This document shows positions 39,321 through 52,360 of a DNA stretch of 64,000 nucleotides, one piece after another. Position 1 is the stretch's first letter. Each line of letters begins with the position of its first letter. The notes beneath the pieces were generated by a model. The model saw nothing but the letters and a program-made list of their open reading frames with translations. It made no database searches and had not been told where the DNA came from. The position numbers and the translations under genes are program-made. This DNA comes from Motacilla alba alba. Taxonomy: Eukaryota; Chordata; Aves; Passeriformes; Motacillidae. Location of the stretch: NCBI RefSeq assembly GCF_015832195.1, contig NC_052027.1, positions 5,410,649-5,474,648 on the forward strand, given 5' to 3'.

Positions 39321-40458
39321 AGTTTGCTTCTGAGGCTCCAAACACTGTGTCAGACCCTGAATAATCCAAAACTGAACTATTAAAAGCACTACGAACATAG
39401 CACTGGCTGTAGAACATCGCCTGAATTTTTGTCAGTGCAGAGATGATGTTTTTCTTCTGGTTTAACACTTGTACCAGTTCAGTCACTCTGCAGTGAGTGC
39501 ATATCATTGGTACAGAGACACGGAACACTGCCTTGTTTCACAGTTCTGTGGTGGGGCCCATGGGCACTGATCTAATTTCCCTGCATCAAAACAAGGCATC
39601 TGTAATATTACAGCACAACCCACACCCAGGCTGGAGCCAGTGCAGCCTCCACACTGCTGGTACAACTGTGTCAGTTCAATTCTTTACGCTTTCTTCACCA
39701 GCAAGGTCTCATCTCCCCAGTCCAATTGTATCAGTAATAACCAGTAACAGCCTCAGCAAAGGAAAATCTATGGAAAGTCAAAGGAACAAACTGGAATGAT
39801 GAAGCAGCAGCTCCCTTTCCTGATCTTTAGTTATTTACTCTGAAAGTTGCAAAAAAAGATTTTCATCTCAGCTACAGCACCTCTTTTTCAGTGCCAGAAC
39901 CCCAGCTTTCACACTGGAAATAATGACCAGTAGCTGTCTGTTCAGATTGCCACTTGCTTATTGTCCAAATTATTCTTACATAGATTTTTTTCAGTAGTTA
40001 GGATATTGCAATAATTTGGAAAAATCTTAACAAAACCAGGCTCTTTTATGAAGATTTAGACTATCTTCACACTATTCATTTTTTGCTACAGAAGGTGAAA
40101 AATTATATGATCACTTGCATAAACAGACGTATTTAATTGTAAACTGTATTGCACACATAAAAACATGTTCTCCAGCTTCCAAAATTATTCTGCTATCATG
40201 TTTAATAATATTCCCTATCATATTTACTTAGACATTATATTAAACTAATAAATTTGTTTTTGAAATATTGCATAATGAAAAAGGAAATATATTTATTTTT
40301 CTAATAAGTTCAATGTTTTTTAATCAGTTCAATGTGAATTCAATACAGCCAATCTTCTCTTGGTACTGCTTCCCTTATTGAAATCAATTCTTCAAAAGGG
40401 AAGGCAGTGAAAAAGAAGGGAATGTAAATGTCTGAGACACAGTCAATGGAAATAATCA
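39321..40458. other. Intergenic, no gene seen
   Basis: AT-rich DNA between two CR1 remnants. No supportable gene. Confidence 0.65.
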
Positions 40459-40625
40459 TAAGAATCATAGAATGATTTGGATTGGAAAGGACCTTAGAGA
40501 TGATTTTGTTCCAAGCCCCCCTGCCATGGGCAGGGACAGCTTCCACTAGACCAGGCTGCTCAGAGCCCCACCCAACCTGGCCTTGGACACTTCCAGGGAT
40601 GAGCATCCCATAGTCCCTTTCCATT
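40459..40625 (-). mobile_element. CR1 LINE fragment, minus strand (short)
   Basis: About 165 bp in reverse orientation that begins with the typical inverted CR1 terminus 'aatcatagaatgatttggat', then 'ggaaaggaccttagagatga', 'ctgccatgggcagggacagc', 'accaggctgctcagagcccc' and 'cacttccagggatgagcatc'. It is 5'-truncated and non-coding. Confidence 0.93.
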
Positions 40626-43600
40626 TCTGAGACACTGACTGACAGGGAGCTCTGCCTTTACACTTATCCACAAGGAAAAGTTGTCTCCCAAACAAAGCAC
40701 TCAGAAGTGATGCATCCTTGCTCCTCCTGTGTGCAGTTCTGAGTCCAGCCAGTTATCAAATCTGGCTCCTGCTTTTAGCAAAACAAACCATACAGCTTCC
40801 CTCTGCGTTTGAAAACTGGTGCTCAGTGGCTGCTTGAAGCACTTTGGATGATTTCTTTGTCCCCATGGTAGTATCTAAGTAGATGAAAACTTCTTACCTA
40901 AGTTCATAAAGAAAACACTCTGAATTCTAGGACTTCCCCTTGTGATTGAATTAAAACCATACAAAAGAGTGCCAAACAATATACAGAAGAAGTAAACAGC
41001 TTTCACAGTTCCTTATTTATGGAGAAACCAGTCAATTTGGCATGATGATGATGCACTACAAATTCCAAAGACCAAAGAACGAGAGATCCTGTCAGCTGAG
41101 TGCAGGACTTGGTGCAATGCCTGTCAAATCCTGAGTGATAGAAGTTGTGCTGCCAGACTTCACTACCTGTCACTTACATCCCCTTTATTTTTACACAACA
41201 CTTTACACATAGCCACAACTATTGTTGCAAAGATAATCCCACGCCACTGCAAAGAAATGAAAATGGAAATTCTCTGTGAGATGGCATCAAACACTGTGAT
41301 TGATGCTTTAGACATGAAAGGCAACAAATTTTCTGGGAAAAAAAAATGACTGTTTAGATTGCCATACTACTCATTCTGGAGGCTTTTGATTTTGTCCATG
41401 TGCATGGCCAGTTTCATACTCTACCACTTAACTCTATGGTAGAAGGAAATTTTATTCAATATATTGGCCGAATATTATTGTATACAATTGCAGATTTAGG
41501 ATCTTGTCATTTTGGAAATATCATGTTTGATAGTTTATTTTTAAATGTCCTCAAAAGGAAAACAATTGCATGTGTAGGAATTTAAAAAGCAAGAGTTATC
41601 TAAAGAAAGTGGCTTACCTTGTGATAAACTATTCTGTCAACACTTGAGCTGAACTTCATAATTTTTCATTCCTGTGAAGGACATAATGTTCTGGATCACT
41701 TTCAGACAGGATTTTTTTTTCATATTTTATTTTAAGAGCTGAGCAGAGTTAGGTTTTTCTTTTCTACACAAGAAATCTGCCTTCTCATCCTCTTCTCAGT
41801 GGCTGGATCTCAAACACTATTTGGTAATTTACAACATCAGTTTGTCATATGCCATTTCCACCAGGGAAAGGACATTAGCCCTTGTCTGTTCTTCACAATA
41901 ATTAAGAAAAACAGGAGTATCAAATGGACTGGATCTATCATAGCCTTCATGGTTCAGAGGAGTAATCATCAGAGGAGTAATTTGTAGGAGCTGGATGTCT
42001 CTAGAGCTGGAGCAGACTGAGTGTGAGCCTTGTGCTCCTGTCAGCCTACTTTGCTCATTGAGTATGGGGCATAGCAGAATAGTATTGATTCTCCTTCGAC
42101 CCTTCCTTCATTTCCTAAGGTCTCAGCCTGTTCCAAATCACCCAGGAAATATGGCTCCAGCAGCAAATCTTCACAGGTGTCAAATCCAAAGCAGGAGATA
42201 ACAGAATTAGCTGCATCAACTTTACACAGATGAAGATTCCCTCTAGCACAAAGTGTATTCTCCAGGTGTCAATCTGGCCAGTTAAGTTCATTTTGTACTG
42301 ACTGAACTTAATGGGCTGTAAAATCTCTTTCACTATAAGCAATTCTTATTCAAAGCTAGAAGCTAAAAGAATTTGCTCTCTCTTTTTGAAGCCAAAACCG
42401 AAAGTCCCATGAGTTTCCTTGCAAATTGACCACACTTTTCTTTCCCTGTGCAATGCTGCCTTGTCCACTGGAGAGAATGATATAGATAATTTCTGCAAAA
42501 CAGTGTAAAACTATTATAATCAACACTACTCCTGCTTCCTTTCCAGTATAACACTGCAATCATATATGGACTTCTTCTTCCACGGAGTCCTGAATTTGCT
42601 CTCTTCTTGCTGTGCTCAAATCCATTGGCAGGCCAGGAATCAGCTATGCCAGAATGTTCATCTAGGAGTTGCTGATTGAAAGAATTTTGAAGCTCAGACT
42701 AAAAGCTCTGGATCAAAGATGTTTGTCTGAAGCAATCTGTCTGGCGAACCATGGGAAAGAATTCCTATCACAATGGGAAAGATATTGTGACTTAAACTCA
42801 ATCCTAGAAGTAGTTGCTATCAGGGAAGAGCAAAAACCACCATGAAGACAGAAAGAACCTTCCATGCACTACGGCAGTGGGCCAGAAACACTGAAGTGCT
42901 GTGATGTTTGGCTGCTATTTCCAATCCCCTTGGCAGGAAGGCTGAAGGTGGTGGCATAGAGATAGAAAAAAACCCCACACAGAAACACAAACACCTGTGC
43001 TTTACTGTGTTCCTGTGAGTAAAACAGATACCTGCTTGAAATGCTGAAGTATCCCCTTTAATAAAGATAGTATCCATGAAAGAGCTTGGCTACAAAATCC
43101 CTGCTTACTGATTAGCATTCCTTTTTTTGTGTGTGTTTTTAAAGTGTTGCGGGCATTCTTGACATTTGTGCCATCTGAAAGTTACAGCTGCTCTCCCAGT
43201 CTTCACTTGAAGGCATCCTCACCACTGAGAGCTTTTCTGAGAAATGGCAACCTGTCCCCTCATCCAGAAGTGTGATTTTTGAATGGAGTGCAGGCAGATG
43301 ATTTCAGCTGAATGGGTGTCTTCTAGAGGAAGACTCTTACATCTTATTTTCTTTGTGTGATAGCAAAAGCCTGAGTCTATTTATTCAATTACCATGTGTT
43401 TGAGCCCACAGGCTTTGCATGCTTCAGCCTAGCTAAAATAACTTGCTCCACTGCTGCAATCTAATTGAAAGAGTTCTGTGCAGTCTCATTATGAATTATT
43501 CTGTGTTATGCTAGGAAGGCTAGAGGTTGTGAAACTAGTTACAACAGCAAAGCTGGCATCTGATTTCATTAGCTGGCACTGTAATTGCCTTACATTGATG

Positions 43601-44114
43601 GGCCTCATACTACCACTCCTGCTCAGAGAAAATTTCCCTTGCCTTTGTTTCAGAGTTGTCAATTCCACTTTGGGAGTTTATGGCTCTGTAATCTAGCAGT
43701 TCATACCACAGTGAGCATCTGGCTGCCAAAATATCCCAAGCAGTCAAGGTGCAAGTAGAGCGGAGATGTCATGTCTTTAGGAAAATGTTCTAGTCCAGTC
43801 AACTCTAGAATTAGACCACTCCATTTTAGAGCCCTCTGGACCGTTACAGTCCTTTCACACCTGGCCAGTTTGTTCCTTAGAAACACTGTCATGTCCAACA
43901 GTGCTCCAGGAGAAGCAAGACCAGGAGGTCTCCAGGACAATACCTAGTACCAGAAAAGGACAGCTCTGAGAAAGAATTGAGTCAGTGCTGTACATGAGTA
44001 GTGACAAGGTACAAGTATTTCCAATGCCATCCTCTTCTAGTGTGAAGTTTTCCAGTAGGATTTTGGGAAGTGGCCAGGTCAGTATTAGTGTCTCTAGTGT
44101 CTCTTTCCCCTAGC
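40626..44114. other. Intergenic, no gene seen
   Basis: No supportable gene. A short direct duplication of TCAGAGGAGTAAT occurs near 41953-41980. Confidence 0.65.
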
Positions 44115-44135
44115 TTTTTTTTTTTTTTTTTTTTT
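44115..44135. repeat. Poly(T) tract, 21 bp
   Basis: Uninterrupted run of T. On the minus strand it reads as poly(A), but no recognisable retrocopy lies beside it. Confidence 0.95.
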
Positions 44136-45691
44136 GAGCATTTATCTCAATCACAGCAGTACTCAAATAGTTAATCAACAGGTTTTGTCTCTCTGCCAGT
44201 GGGAAAGTAAGTGGAAATGGAATCCTCTGTCTCTGCCATTCACAGGAAGAAAGATGTCATATACCAATTATTAAGTTTCACCTAGATTTATGGCATGTGT
44301 TTGCCATGCAAAATGAAGACATTATCCACAAAGATTCTATGATTTATTACCTGAAGAGGTGATGCATCACTGAAGAAAAGGAAATGGTGGAGGAATAACA
44401 GAGCTAAACACAGGCAGCAGCAAGGTGGCAAAGGTTTTCTTCCTTTGCCTACAGAAATTCTGCATCCTAATCCATGTACCTCTTTTAGCTCGAGGAAACG
44501 AATTGGAATTCACAAGGATTTCTGCAAGCAACCTCAAATTGCAGCTGGAGGTCACATTCTTCTATCAGTTTCTTATCACTGTTCTCTAGTTCAATGTAAT
44601 ATTTGCAACTGCCTTATTCTCCTTTGAAATTCTCTGAGTCTCTGGAGAAAGTATATGAAGGAAACTAATACACCCACCATTTCTGGAAGAGTTGTGGATT
44701 TTAGTCTGTCATTTTCTTCCACAGCCAAGGAGCATTCCTTCACATTCCATTTTCACAGTGTTCCCTCTTCAGGAGCTTCAGGAGATGTGAGCTTGGGCTC
44801 TTCCTGTGCAAGAAGGAGCAGGCACAGCTCCTGGGGCCAGAGACCATTAGACCATAACACCACCAAGAATCACATCAAGAGTCACTGTCAAACACCTCCC
44901 AACAAATCAAATTCAATCCTCTCCAACTGCTGAGATAAGAATAATACAATTGTCCAAAATACATCACATTCTGTAGGAGCTCTCCAGCTCCTTTTAAATC
45001 CTTTCTTTGGAAGTGTGCATGAAAACATAAAGTTACTGTCACACTTAGCAGAATGTCACTTAGTTTTTTCTGTCTGCTCTTAAATACTCCATCAACTAGT
45101 TTGATGTAGTGAAAATACCATGATTTCAGTAAAAATGAACTGTAAAATGTGAATGGCTTTTAGAGAAAAGCTATAAACCAGTTTGTCAAGCAAGCTGCCT
45201 TGCTGCAGGACACAGGGTGCTTCCAATACACACCCTCCAAAAAGGTGAAATGGCTGAAGCACTTGAGGAGTTTAATACAATATTTGCCCTTGTTTCTACA
45301 GTAGGGGTGGAAGATACCAATATAGCTTGGGTACATTTTACATAATGCTATATACTGTTGGCATACTACTTGAAATTGTACAAAGTTTTCTGCTATCTTT
45401 GGATTAATCAGCTTTTTTATTTATGTTTTATGGTGGAGTTTTATGGCACCAAAATCTTCTGTAACACAGTAAAACTGAGCTGGTCAAGCAACCATGATTT
45501 CCCAGAGAAATACATCCTAGTGGGATATAAATTACTGAGTGATCTTGAGGAAGAAGGTGTAATTACATACACAATGCAATATTTCCAATGAAGTTTCAGA
45601 GCAGGCTTGAAAAAATGAATTTTCCAGGCATCATCGAGTTCATAATATGGAAGAATGAACGTGAAAAAGAAATCAAGAGAGAGCTGTACAG
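44136..45691. other. Intergenic, no gene seen
   Basis: No supportable gene or named repeat. The 77-codon frame at 45358-45591 has no domain. Confidence 0.65.
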
Positions 45692-45718
45692 AAAAATAAA
45701 ATAAAATAAAATAAAATA
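45692..45718. repeat. (AAAAT)n microsatellite
   Basis: About five copies of a 5-bp AAAAT/AATAA unit in tandem. Confidence 0.95.
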
Positions 45719-46559
45719 GAATCCAACATTCACACCTGTACATCACTAAAGAAATAAGTGCATCTGATCAGATCAGGTGGAAAGCAGTTGAAAACACACA
45801 GGTTGGGGTACAGTTGAGAAGAGCCAGCAGTTCGGTCACAACAGGAAGGCTGGCAGTACTTCCTTACAACAAAAATGTCTTTGCTCCAGAGTCCCTGGCA
45901 AGGAAAATGGATCAGAAACATTCTCCCCACATTGTGTGGACAAGGGAGTGAGAAATGAAGCAGAGCCATCTATTAAACAGCTCTGTGATGGAGCTGTCAC
46001 ATCATAAGGTGAAAGGAAAGTGAAGCAGAATCTGTGATAAACCTAAGGAACTGGCAGCATTTGTTAGATAAATGGAAGCAAGTGACAATAGACAACAAGC
46101 CAGGCTGTCTGGGCAAAGACTTTGTAGTTCTGTATTTTCAGGTGACAGAAAAGCACACCAAGATTCTTAAAGGCTTTTGTTCCCAGAACCACTGACATGT
46201 TACTAGGGAATGTCAGCAAATAAAGAAATAACACATTTTTAAAAAAAAATATACATAGTGCAAAAGAAGGAAAAGAAGGTTGTTATGAATATTCAGTCAC
46301 TGGCTTACCTAACATTTCTGAGGCATTGGCAATTGACCATTTCTATCCTGTTTCAGTACCCAAAATGCATTTTGGGCAGAGAACTGTGGGAAGCAGGTTT
46401 TACTAAGAATAATATTAGGAGTACCAGAAAGACTGTTGGTCTGAAACAACCTCATATGACTTCACTTGAAGAGGGACACTGGGGTAACATCTCTAAGATG
46501 CATCTTTTCTCCCAAATTCATTGATTCCAGAAGTGCCTGAAAACTGGCCTAGAATAACA
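45719..46559. other. Intergenic, no gene seen
   Basis: AT-rich DNA. An A run of 9 bases lies near 46241. No supportable gene. Confidence 0.6.
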
Positions 46560-46770
46560 ACCATGAGGAATGAAATGATGGCAGTTCGCAGCCCTCTCCC
46601 AAGGAGAAAATTAAACACTGCATTAATTTAGTGCTCACCAAGAGTTATCTAATTAGCTCCAATCGAATCAGATATATGCTCTTTATTACTTGTAAGCTAT
46701 GTTTAACTGAAAGGGTGCAACAAAAGTGAATGGGGTATAGTTTTCTTTATATTTGTGTGCATTACACAAG
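46560..46770. promoter_or_regulatory. Candidate conserved non-coding element
   Basis: Short repeat-free stretch with homeodomain-type words (GCATTAATTTAG near 46620, CTAATTAGCTCC near 46649), CpGs in TTCGCAG and ATCGAATC, and no open frame of note. This is suggestive texture only. Confidence 0.2.
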
Positions 46771-49297
46771 TATCATCTATGGCTATTTACTCTAGCCAAG
46801 GTAGATCTGGCCTGTTGCTTCTAACATGAAACTCTCTACTATTCTCTCCCCCAGAGGATAAAAAATACCTCAGTGAAATTAAGATCCTGATGCTGTATCA
46901 TAAAATCAGACACAATGAGACAAGCACCAGCAATGCTGATGTCAGGGGCTGAAAAAAAAGTTGAATATTCTCTGAATGACGCCCACATGCTTCATTCCAG
47001 AGAGACTTCTTGCTATATTGCAAGGCAACTCAAGTAAAATCAGAACCTAGCAGAATATTGATCTGCAGGATCTGAAAGCACTCTTAAAAACCTTGGCCAC
47101 TTTAATATCAAGCAGGAGCAAACTACAAAATATGTCCATTGCTCCTTACTACATCTGCTATCAAATTTTTCCACATCTCAGAAACTTTTTACTGAGCTTA
47201 TATAGCTTATTGTGGGAGTAATAGAATGAGTGAATAAAATAAAAGTATTCTATCTTCTCTGTCATTGAAATGCAATCAGATTTGCTCAAAGAAAAAGTGC
47301 CATACCATCTCCATCCTTAGTGTTAACATTCAGGACTTTCTCCCAGGTTTGCTTATCTGATAAAAAGCCTCTCCACCTGGAGCCTGATATTAATGCATAA
47401 ATCCCAGAAATGTGTCTAGAAAAGTTCACACTATTCAACTAAAAAAACATTAAGGAGAACATGAAGGGAGGATAAAACCCTTTCAGGTTAAAATATGATT
47501 TCTATATTTCCTTTGGAAAGAATAACAACAGACCACAATCTCCAGGGAAATTGTAAATTCTCCAAGGAACAAACAAAAGAGCTGAAAACTTTAGAGATTT
47601 AAGATATTTGAATAAAGTGGTTTTGCAAATTAAATATTCAGAACTCTGTTTATTTAGGCCTCAGTATTGTAATGATGTCAGACTGCAGCATGGTGATAAA
47701 CAAGCAATGAACTGGAGACCTTTGGTCCTAAATATATCAGCTCCTTGTGCTTGAGTTTAACGACCAGCCCTGGAGCTAAAAGTGGTAACAGCATATCATC
47801 TGTGGATTGGGACCTAAGAGGATAGGAAAAGGCACTGACTGCTGGCCAATAAACACTTAATCATGTCTATCCATCTCTCCCAGGGTTTTACTCTGCCGTC
47901 CATCACTGCACCATCCCAGAGCCTTCATGTAAAATCAATAGCAGTGGTGCAATCCCTGGAGGTGCCACAGCTACTCCAGCACTTCTCCTCTTCTGGGTGT
48001 TTGCACAGCCACAGAGTCTTTGATTTTAATGAGACTGTTCATGAGTACTGTGCTAAGAAAACTTCCTGTAATCACACAAGCATTGAACTATTTCTCAAAA
48101 TATTGGTGCCAACAAAAAGGACCAGACTCAGAAACTACATCCTGTAGCTCAGTTTGAACATTTGATGAACAAATGATTTTGTTATTTATCCATCAGCTGC
48201 ACCCCTTTCATCATTCAAAGAAAAGGAATAGGCAGATTGACAAATTCTCAGGAAGGGCTGCCTCATTTCATAAAGGAAGCAGTTTAGTGTCTCCCCCCAT
48301 TTACAGCCTTTGTCAGTGCCAATCCCCTATTATTGTTATCATCCTCTTCTGTCATGCTGATGCCTGCACTCCAGTTTTTAGCACACTCAATACACCAGAT
48401 CAGTTAGAAATAGATGTATTTACATATTCATATTAATTCAGTTCCATTTACTACCCCATGCAAGACTGAGGTTCAGTTGTGGTAACTCCAAAACAGGTAA
48501 TATTTAAATAGCATTCTGATTTTCTCCAGCATAAAACAAATCTAATTTTATTTCATTTCTCTGAGTCTCCAAGTTTTAGTGGATTCCTTAGGAAATGGAC
48601 AGAAATGCACCTCAGAAAGAAAGCAGGCAAATAAATAGGCCCCAAAGTTTGTACATACAGCTCCCTCTCTTCTTAGTTCACTGAGAGGTGGCAGCAAAGT
48701 GCTCCTTTCCTCAGTTTCAGAGCTGCCACAGTCACAAACAAGCATTTTGTGAACACATGAGCTAAATATCCTTTCAGATAGATGACTGAAAGCTTCATTA
48801 ACAAGAGCAGATTTTCTTCAAGGGATAGGATTTGTCTCTTTCAATTGCCACATCCAAGGAGAAGATAAACACAACCACTGATGGATCAAAAACCCCCATG
48901 AGCTGCCCATGACTGCCAAGAGGGCAGGCCAAGGTCAGTGGTCAGGTACCCAAAGGAGAATTGGGCAGCATCCCAGGAGCTGCCTTTCACATTCTGACCT
49001 GTAAAACAAGGTACCATGTACGGATGGGTTGGCCAGTGAATGACTCCATACGTAAGAATCACCACAAACCAAACAATGCTCTGAATATTTTCTGTACCTG
49101 CTACCATACACTGATATTTATACAGGAGAAGTGCAATGGGAGAAACATAAGGAATCCAAGCTTCCTACTGGCCAGTTTGAAAACATGCCAACCCAGAAAG
49201 TTGAACAGAAGTAACTTCTCCAATTCCACCTGATTGTACAGTTAAGAATTGAAGTAACAGTTCTTTGAATACAGATGTATTTTCTTAATATGTTCTT
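46771..49297. other. Intergenic, no gene seen
   Basis: No supportable gene, RNA gene or named transposable element. Confidence 0.65.
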
Positions 49298-49349
49298 TCT
49301 TCTTTTTTTTGTTTTTGTTTTTTGTTTTTTGTTTTTTGTTTTTTTTTTT
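49298..49349. repeat. T-rich (GTTTTTT)n simple repeat
   Basis: A T run followed by about four G-interrupted units of 6-7 bases and a terminal T run ending at 49349. Confidence 0.93.
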
Positions 49350-51056
49350 ATACAGACTATATGATTGTTGCTTTCTTGCCATTCAACATCCTGACTAAAA
49401 ATATGCTGGACTTAATTGCTAAAGACATCAAGAAGAAAAAAAGTAATGGAATGTCAGCATATTGCCATGAATCTTAGATTTTCATTGACAATAAAGAGTA
49501 ATATGCGTGCCACCCATGGAAAGCTCATAGCTGAAAGGACCAGGAGAATTTACTGTAAACAGCTACACATTATACACATTATTTCAAGAACAATCTAATA
49601 AAGCCTAATTGGTTGAATAATATTAGGAGATTGAACAGCAACTACGTTAAACTCACTGTCTCCAAGCAAAAAGCCCTTGTTTGCAATAAACCTTAGAGCA
49701 AAAGCTCTCAAATGTGGCTCTGGAGCTTTTAGGCTATTTCATCAAACTGTTCCAATAGCCAAGATTTCCATCTCTCATAGATGCTCCTCAGCTCTCAGCA
49801 CAGTTAGTCCTTGTGTTACCCTCTCTGTCCTCCCGCTGAAGTCACAGGATCCTGGGGGGAAAAAAAGGTTTGAGGCTGCTCCCAGTGCAGCATCAGCAAA
49901 GGCAGATGGGATTTGCATGCAGGCTGAGTTTGGACAGCCCACAGAGGCTGCAGGTGTGGACACAAAGTGCTTTCTGAGCAGCTGTTCTTCCTGGGGCTGG
50001 ACACTTCAGTTACCCAGCAGAGATGAGCAATGTTCTTCACTGCTGTGCTGAAGCAGAGAGAGGCTTTTTCTTAGTATTCATTTAATTCAATAAAACGAAT
50101 CCTCCCAGTAAATTATTGCATGGGAATTGAAGTCTTACACCTCACAGGTTTAGTTTTACTTGTTTTATGGTATGTACAAATGTCTAGGTATCATTTCTCT
50201 AACAAAATATTTTCCAGGTTTCTATTACAGCTATTTTCTGAATACTTGCAAGGGCAACTGACAGGTTACATTTTCATTTCCTGGGCACACAGGAATGCTG
50301 GATATGGGAAGAGGAATCTTTGCTGGGTTTGTCTCTTAAAACTGCCACTTTAAACTATAGCAGTATTTTCTCACCCTCCTCTTCCCTCCCTTTGGGCAAA
50401 ATGGTACCTCAAAGGCTCCTAGTTTTATGCAATGCTCTCTAAGCCTCCTCTTCCCCAACTCCACACTCCCAAAATAGAGAGCTACAGCTGCCCCTATTTT
50501 TGTCTCTTCCTAAAAAGTTTTTTAAAATTTTTTCTTTACAGTATGTTTCAAAACTGCAGAAGGAATGACAGAAACCAGTAAAAACTTTACAGCATATCCC
50601 CTTCTCCCCCACTTCACACTCTATAATGTCTGTAATTTGAAAGAAATTGTATTGCTTTTTGTTTTTCTCAGGCTTTCCAGAATAATTCAACTTCCAGCAA
50701 AAACCATATCTGGAAATGCACTTATGTCCTAAACATAGAAATAAAAATGTTCTAATGAAAGTTAAGTTACACTCTTACCTACAGCATTCCCTACTGTGAA
50801 GGTTACTGTTTAAAAAGTCTGATTATAATGCACCATCTGCTTGGCTTCTTTACACTTGCTTTATCCTTTATTGTGTGCTGTAATTAATGAGGCTTTCTGT
50901 ATTATTACCATAATAGCTGATGTTTTTCTTTATAAATGAGAAGCAATAGCTCCCTGATGAAAATTTCAGCTTACTTCAACAACTGAGAGGAACTGCCTTA
51001 AGACTGGATGGTTGTTTGGATGTCATTGCAGTAGCAGAAGTCTCAACAGCACTGCA
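49350..51056. other. Intergenic, no gene seen
   Basis: No supportable gene. The 124-codon plus frame at 49677-50051 is matched by two minus-strand frames over the same bases and has no domain. Confidence 0.6.
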
Positions 51057-51082
51057 GCCACAGTGCTTTGAAACACTGTGGC
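51057..51082. repeat. 9-bp perfect inverted repeat (hairpin)
   Basis: GCCACAGTG (51057-51065) and CACTGTGGC (51074-51082) are perfect reverse complements around an 8-base loop. The stem is too short for a microRNA precursor and no flanking extension pairs well. Confidence 0.88.
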
Positions 51083-51343
51083 CATGAAATCATGGATGAG
51101 CTGGATGAAGTCAGGATGGCAACCTTGTCTGTAAAGGACAGTTGTCATATGTGACTACTGTACACCTTGGCAGATAAGGAAAGAAGTGAGACAAAATAAC
51201 TGAATATCAAATCTCTCTCTGAGTTTTTGCTTCATCTTTGTTCCATGGCTATGAAGTATATCACCAAGACAAGGGCATGCTGATGATGCCTTTTGACTAG
51301 GAGGACAATTTCTGTGTTCTCCTGCTGCCTCCTTTGTGTTTTG

Positions 51344-51366
51344 TTTTTTTTTTTTTTTTTTTTTTT
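51344..51366. repeat. Poly(T) tract, 23 bp
   Basis: Uninterrupted T run, preceded by TTTTG interruptions. Confidence 0.95.
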
Positions 51367-52205
51367 CTCTAAGTTGCAGACCATCTTATTTTCATGGAGA
51401 ATGATGCAGTTTTTTAGATATACAAACCCAGCATTCTTCACAAAACAGGAAGAAATTGCATGACAAACAGGACGTGTGGTTTGGTTCCACACAGCACAAG
51501 GGAGCAAAATGCCACAGAACATGAACCAATCCTTGGCTTTCAGTTTCCAGATAAGCACAATGTCCTTAAAGGTCCTTTTTGTGGTTTTTGACTTCGTCAC
51601 TTTTCTTCAGCTTTTTATAAACACCTCTCACTCTGCAGACCACAGCTGTACATATAAGCCTTATGAACTTGCTATTTAGTATTAGCTAAAGCCTAAGAGA
51701 TACTCAGCTGAGGCTGAAATGACCTCTGATAGTTACCTTTCAAACACTTAACAACCTACCTTCAAAAAGACATTTCTCCATCTGCTCATCAAGAAAAATG
51801 ATTTCTGATGGTCTGTACTCACCGTTCATTCAGGACTGATTTTCTTATTTGGGTGGAATTTTATGGAGCTGATTTTCACTCTCTCAACCTCTCTCAGGTT
51901 ATTAAGACAGACCTGTTCAGTCTGACAGCACAGATGCAATAGGGCATGACTGGGCTACATTAACAATTCTATGCAATTTGATCTGTGCTATATGCAATTA
52001 ATCTGTTCATGCTGGTTAGAAATCCCTGGAATACTAGGTGTACTGAAAGTTCCTCACCATTTTGAATAAACTGGAGGAAGCCTGAGGACTTAGGAAGGGA
52101 AGTATTGCAAAATTCCTAATTTCACAGAAACCAGCAGAAGAAAGATCTTAAATAATATTTAGCATATATTTTAATATAAATCTTCTATCAGTAAAGGTCT
52201 CCACT
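51367..52205. other. Intergenic, no gene seen
   Basis: AT-rich DNA with no supportable gene. Confidence 0.65.
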
Positions 52206-52227
52206 AAATATATATGAGTATATATAC

Positions 52228-52294
<67 letters not shown>
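52206..52294. repeat. (TA)n microsatellite
   Basis: About 90 bp of TA dinucleotides with a few G or C interruptions near the left end (around 52216, 52227 and 52241), then an uninterrupted run of more than 50 bp. It is likely polymorphic in length, and a cruciform-prone site. Confidence 0.97.
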
Positions 52295-52295
<1 letters not shown>

Positions 52296-52314
52296 TCATG
52301 TGCCAACACACACA

Positions 52315-52360
52315 TATATATATACATGTATCTTCTATATATATATACATGTATCTTCTA
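52315..52360. repeat. Perfect 23-bp tandem duplication
   Basis: Two identical adjacent copies (52315-52337 and 52338-52360) of a unit made of TATATATATAC followed by ATGTATCTTCTA. It lies just right of the TA array and probably arose by slippage from it. Confidence 0.93.

Noticed and set aside
51057..51082. Short hairpin as microRNA precursor
   Set aside because: The stem is only 9 bp (a precursor needs roughly 25 bp or more) and the flanks do not extend it.
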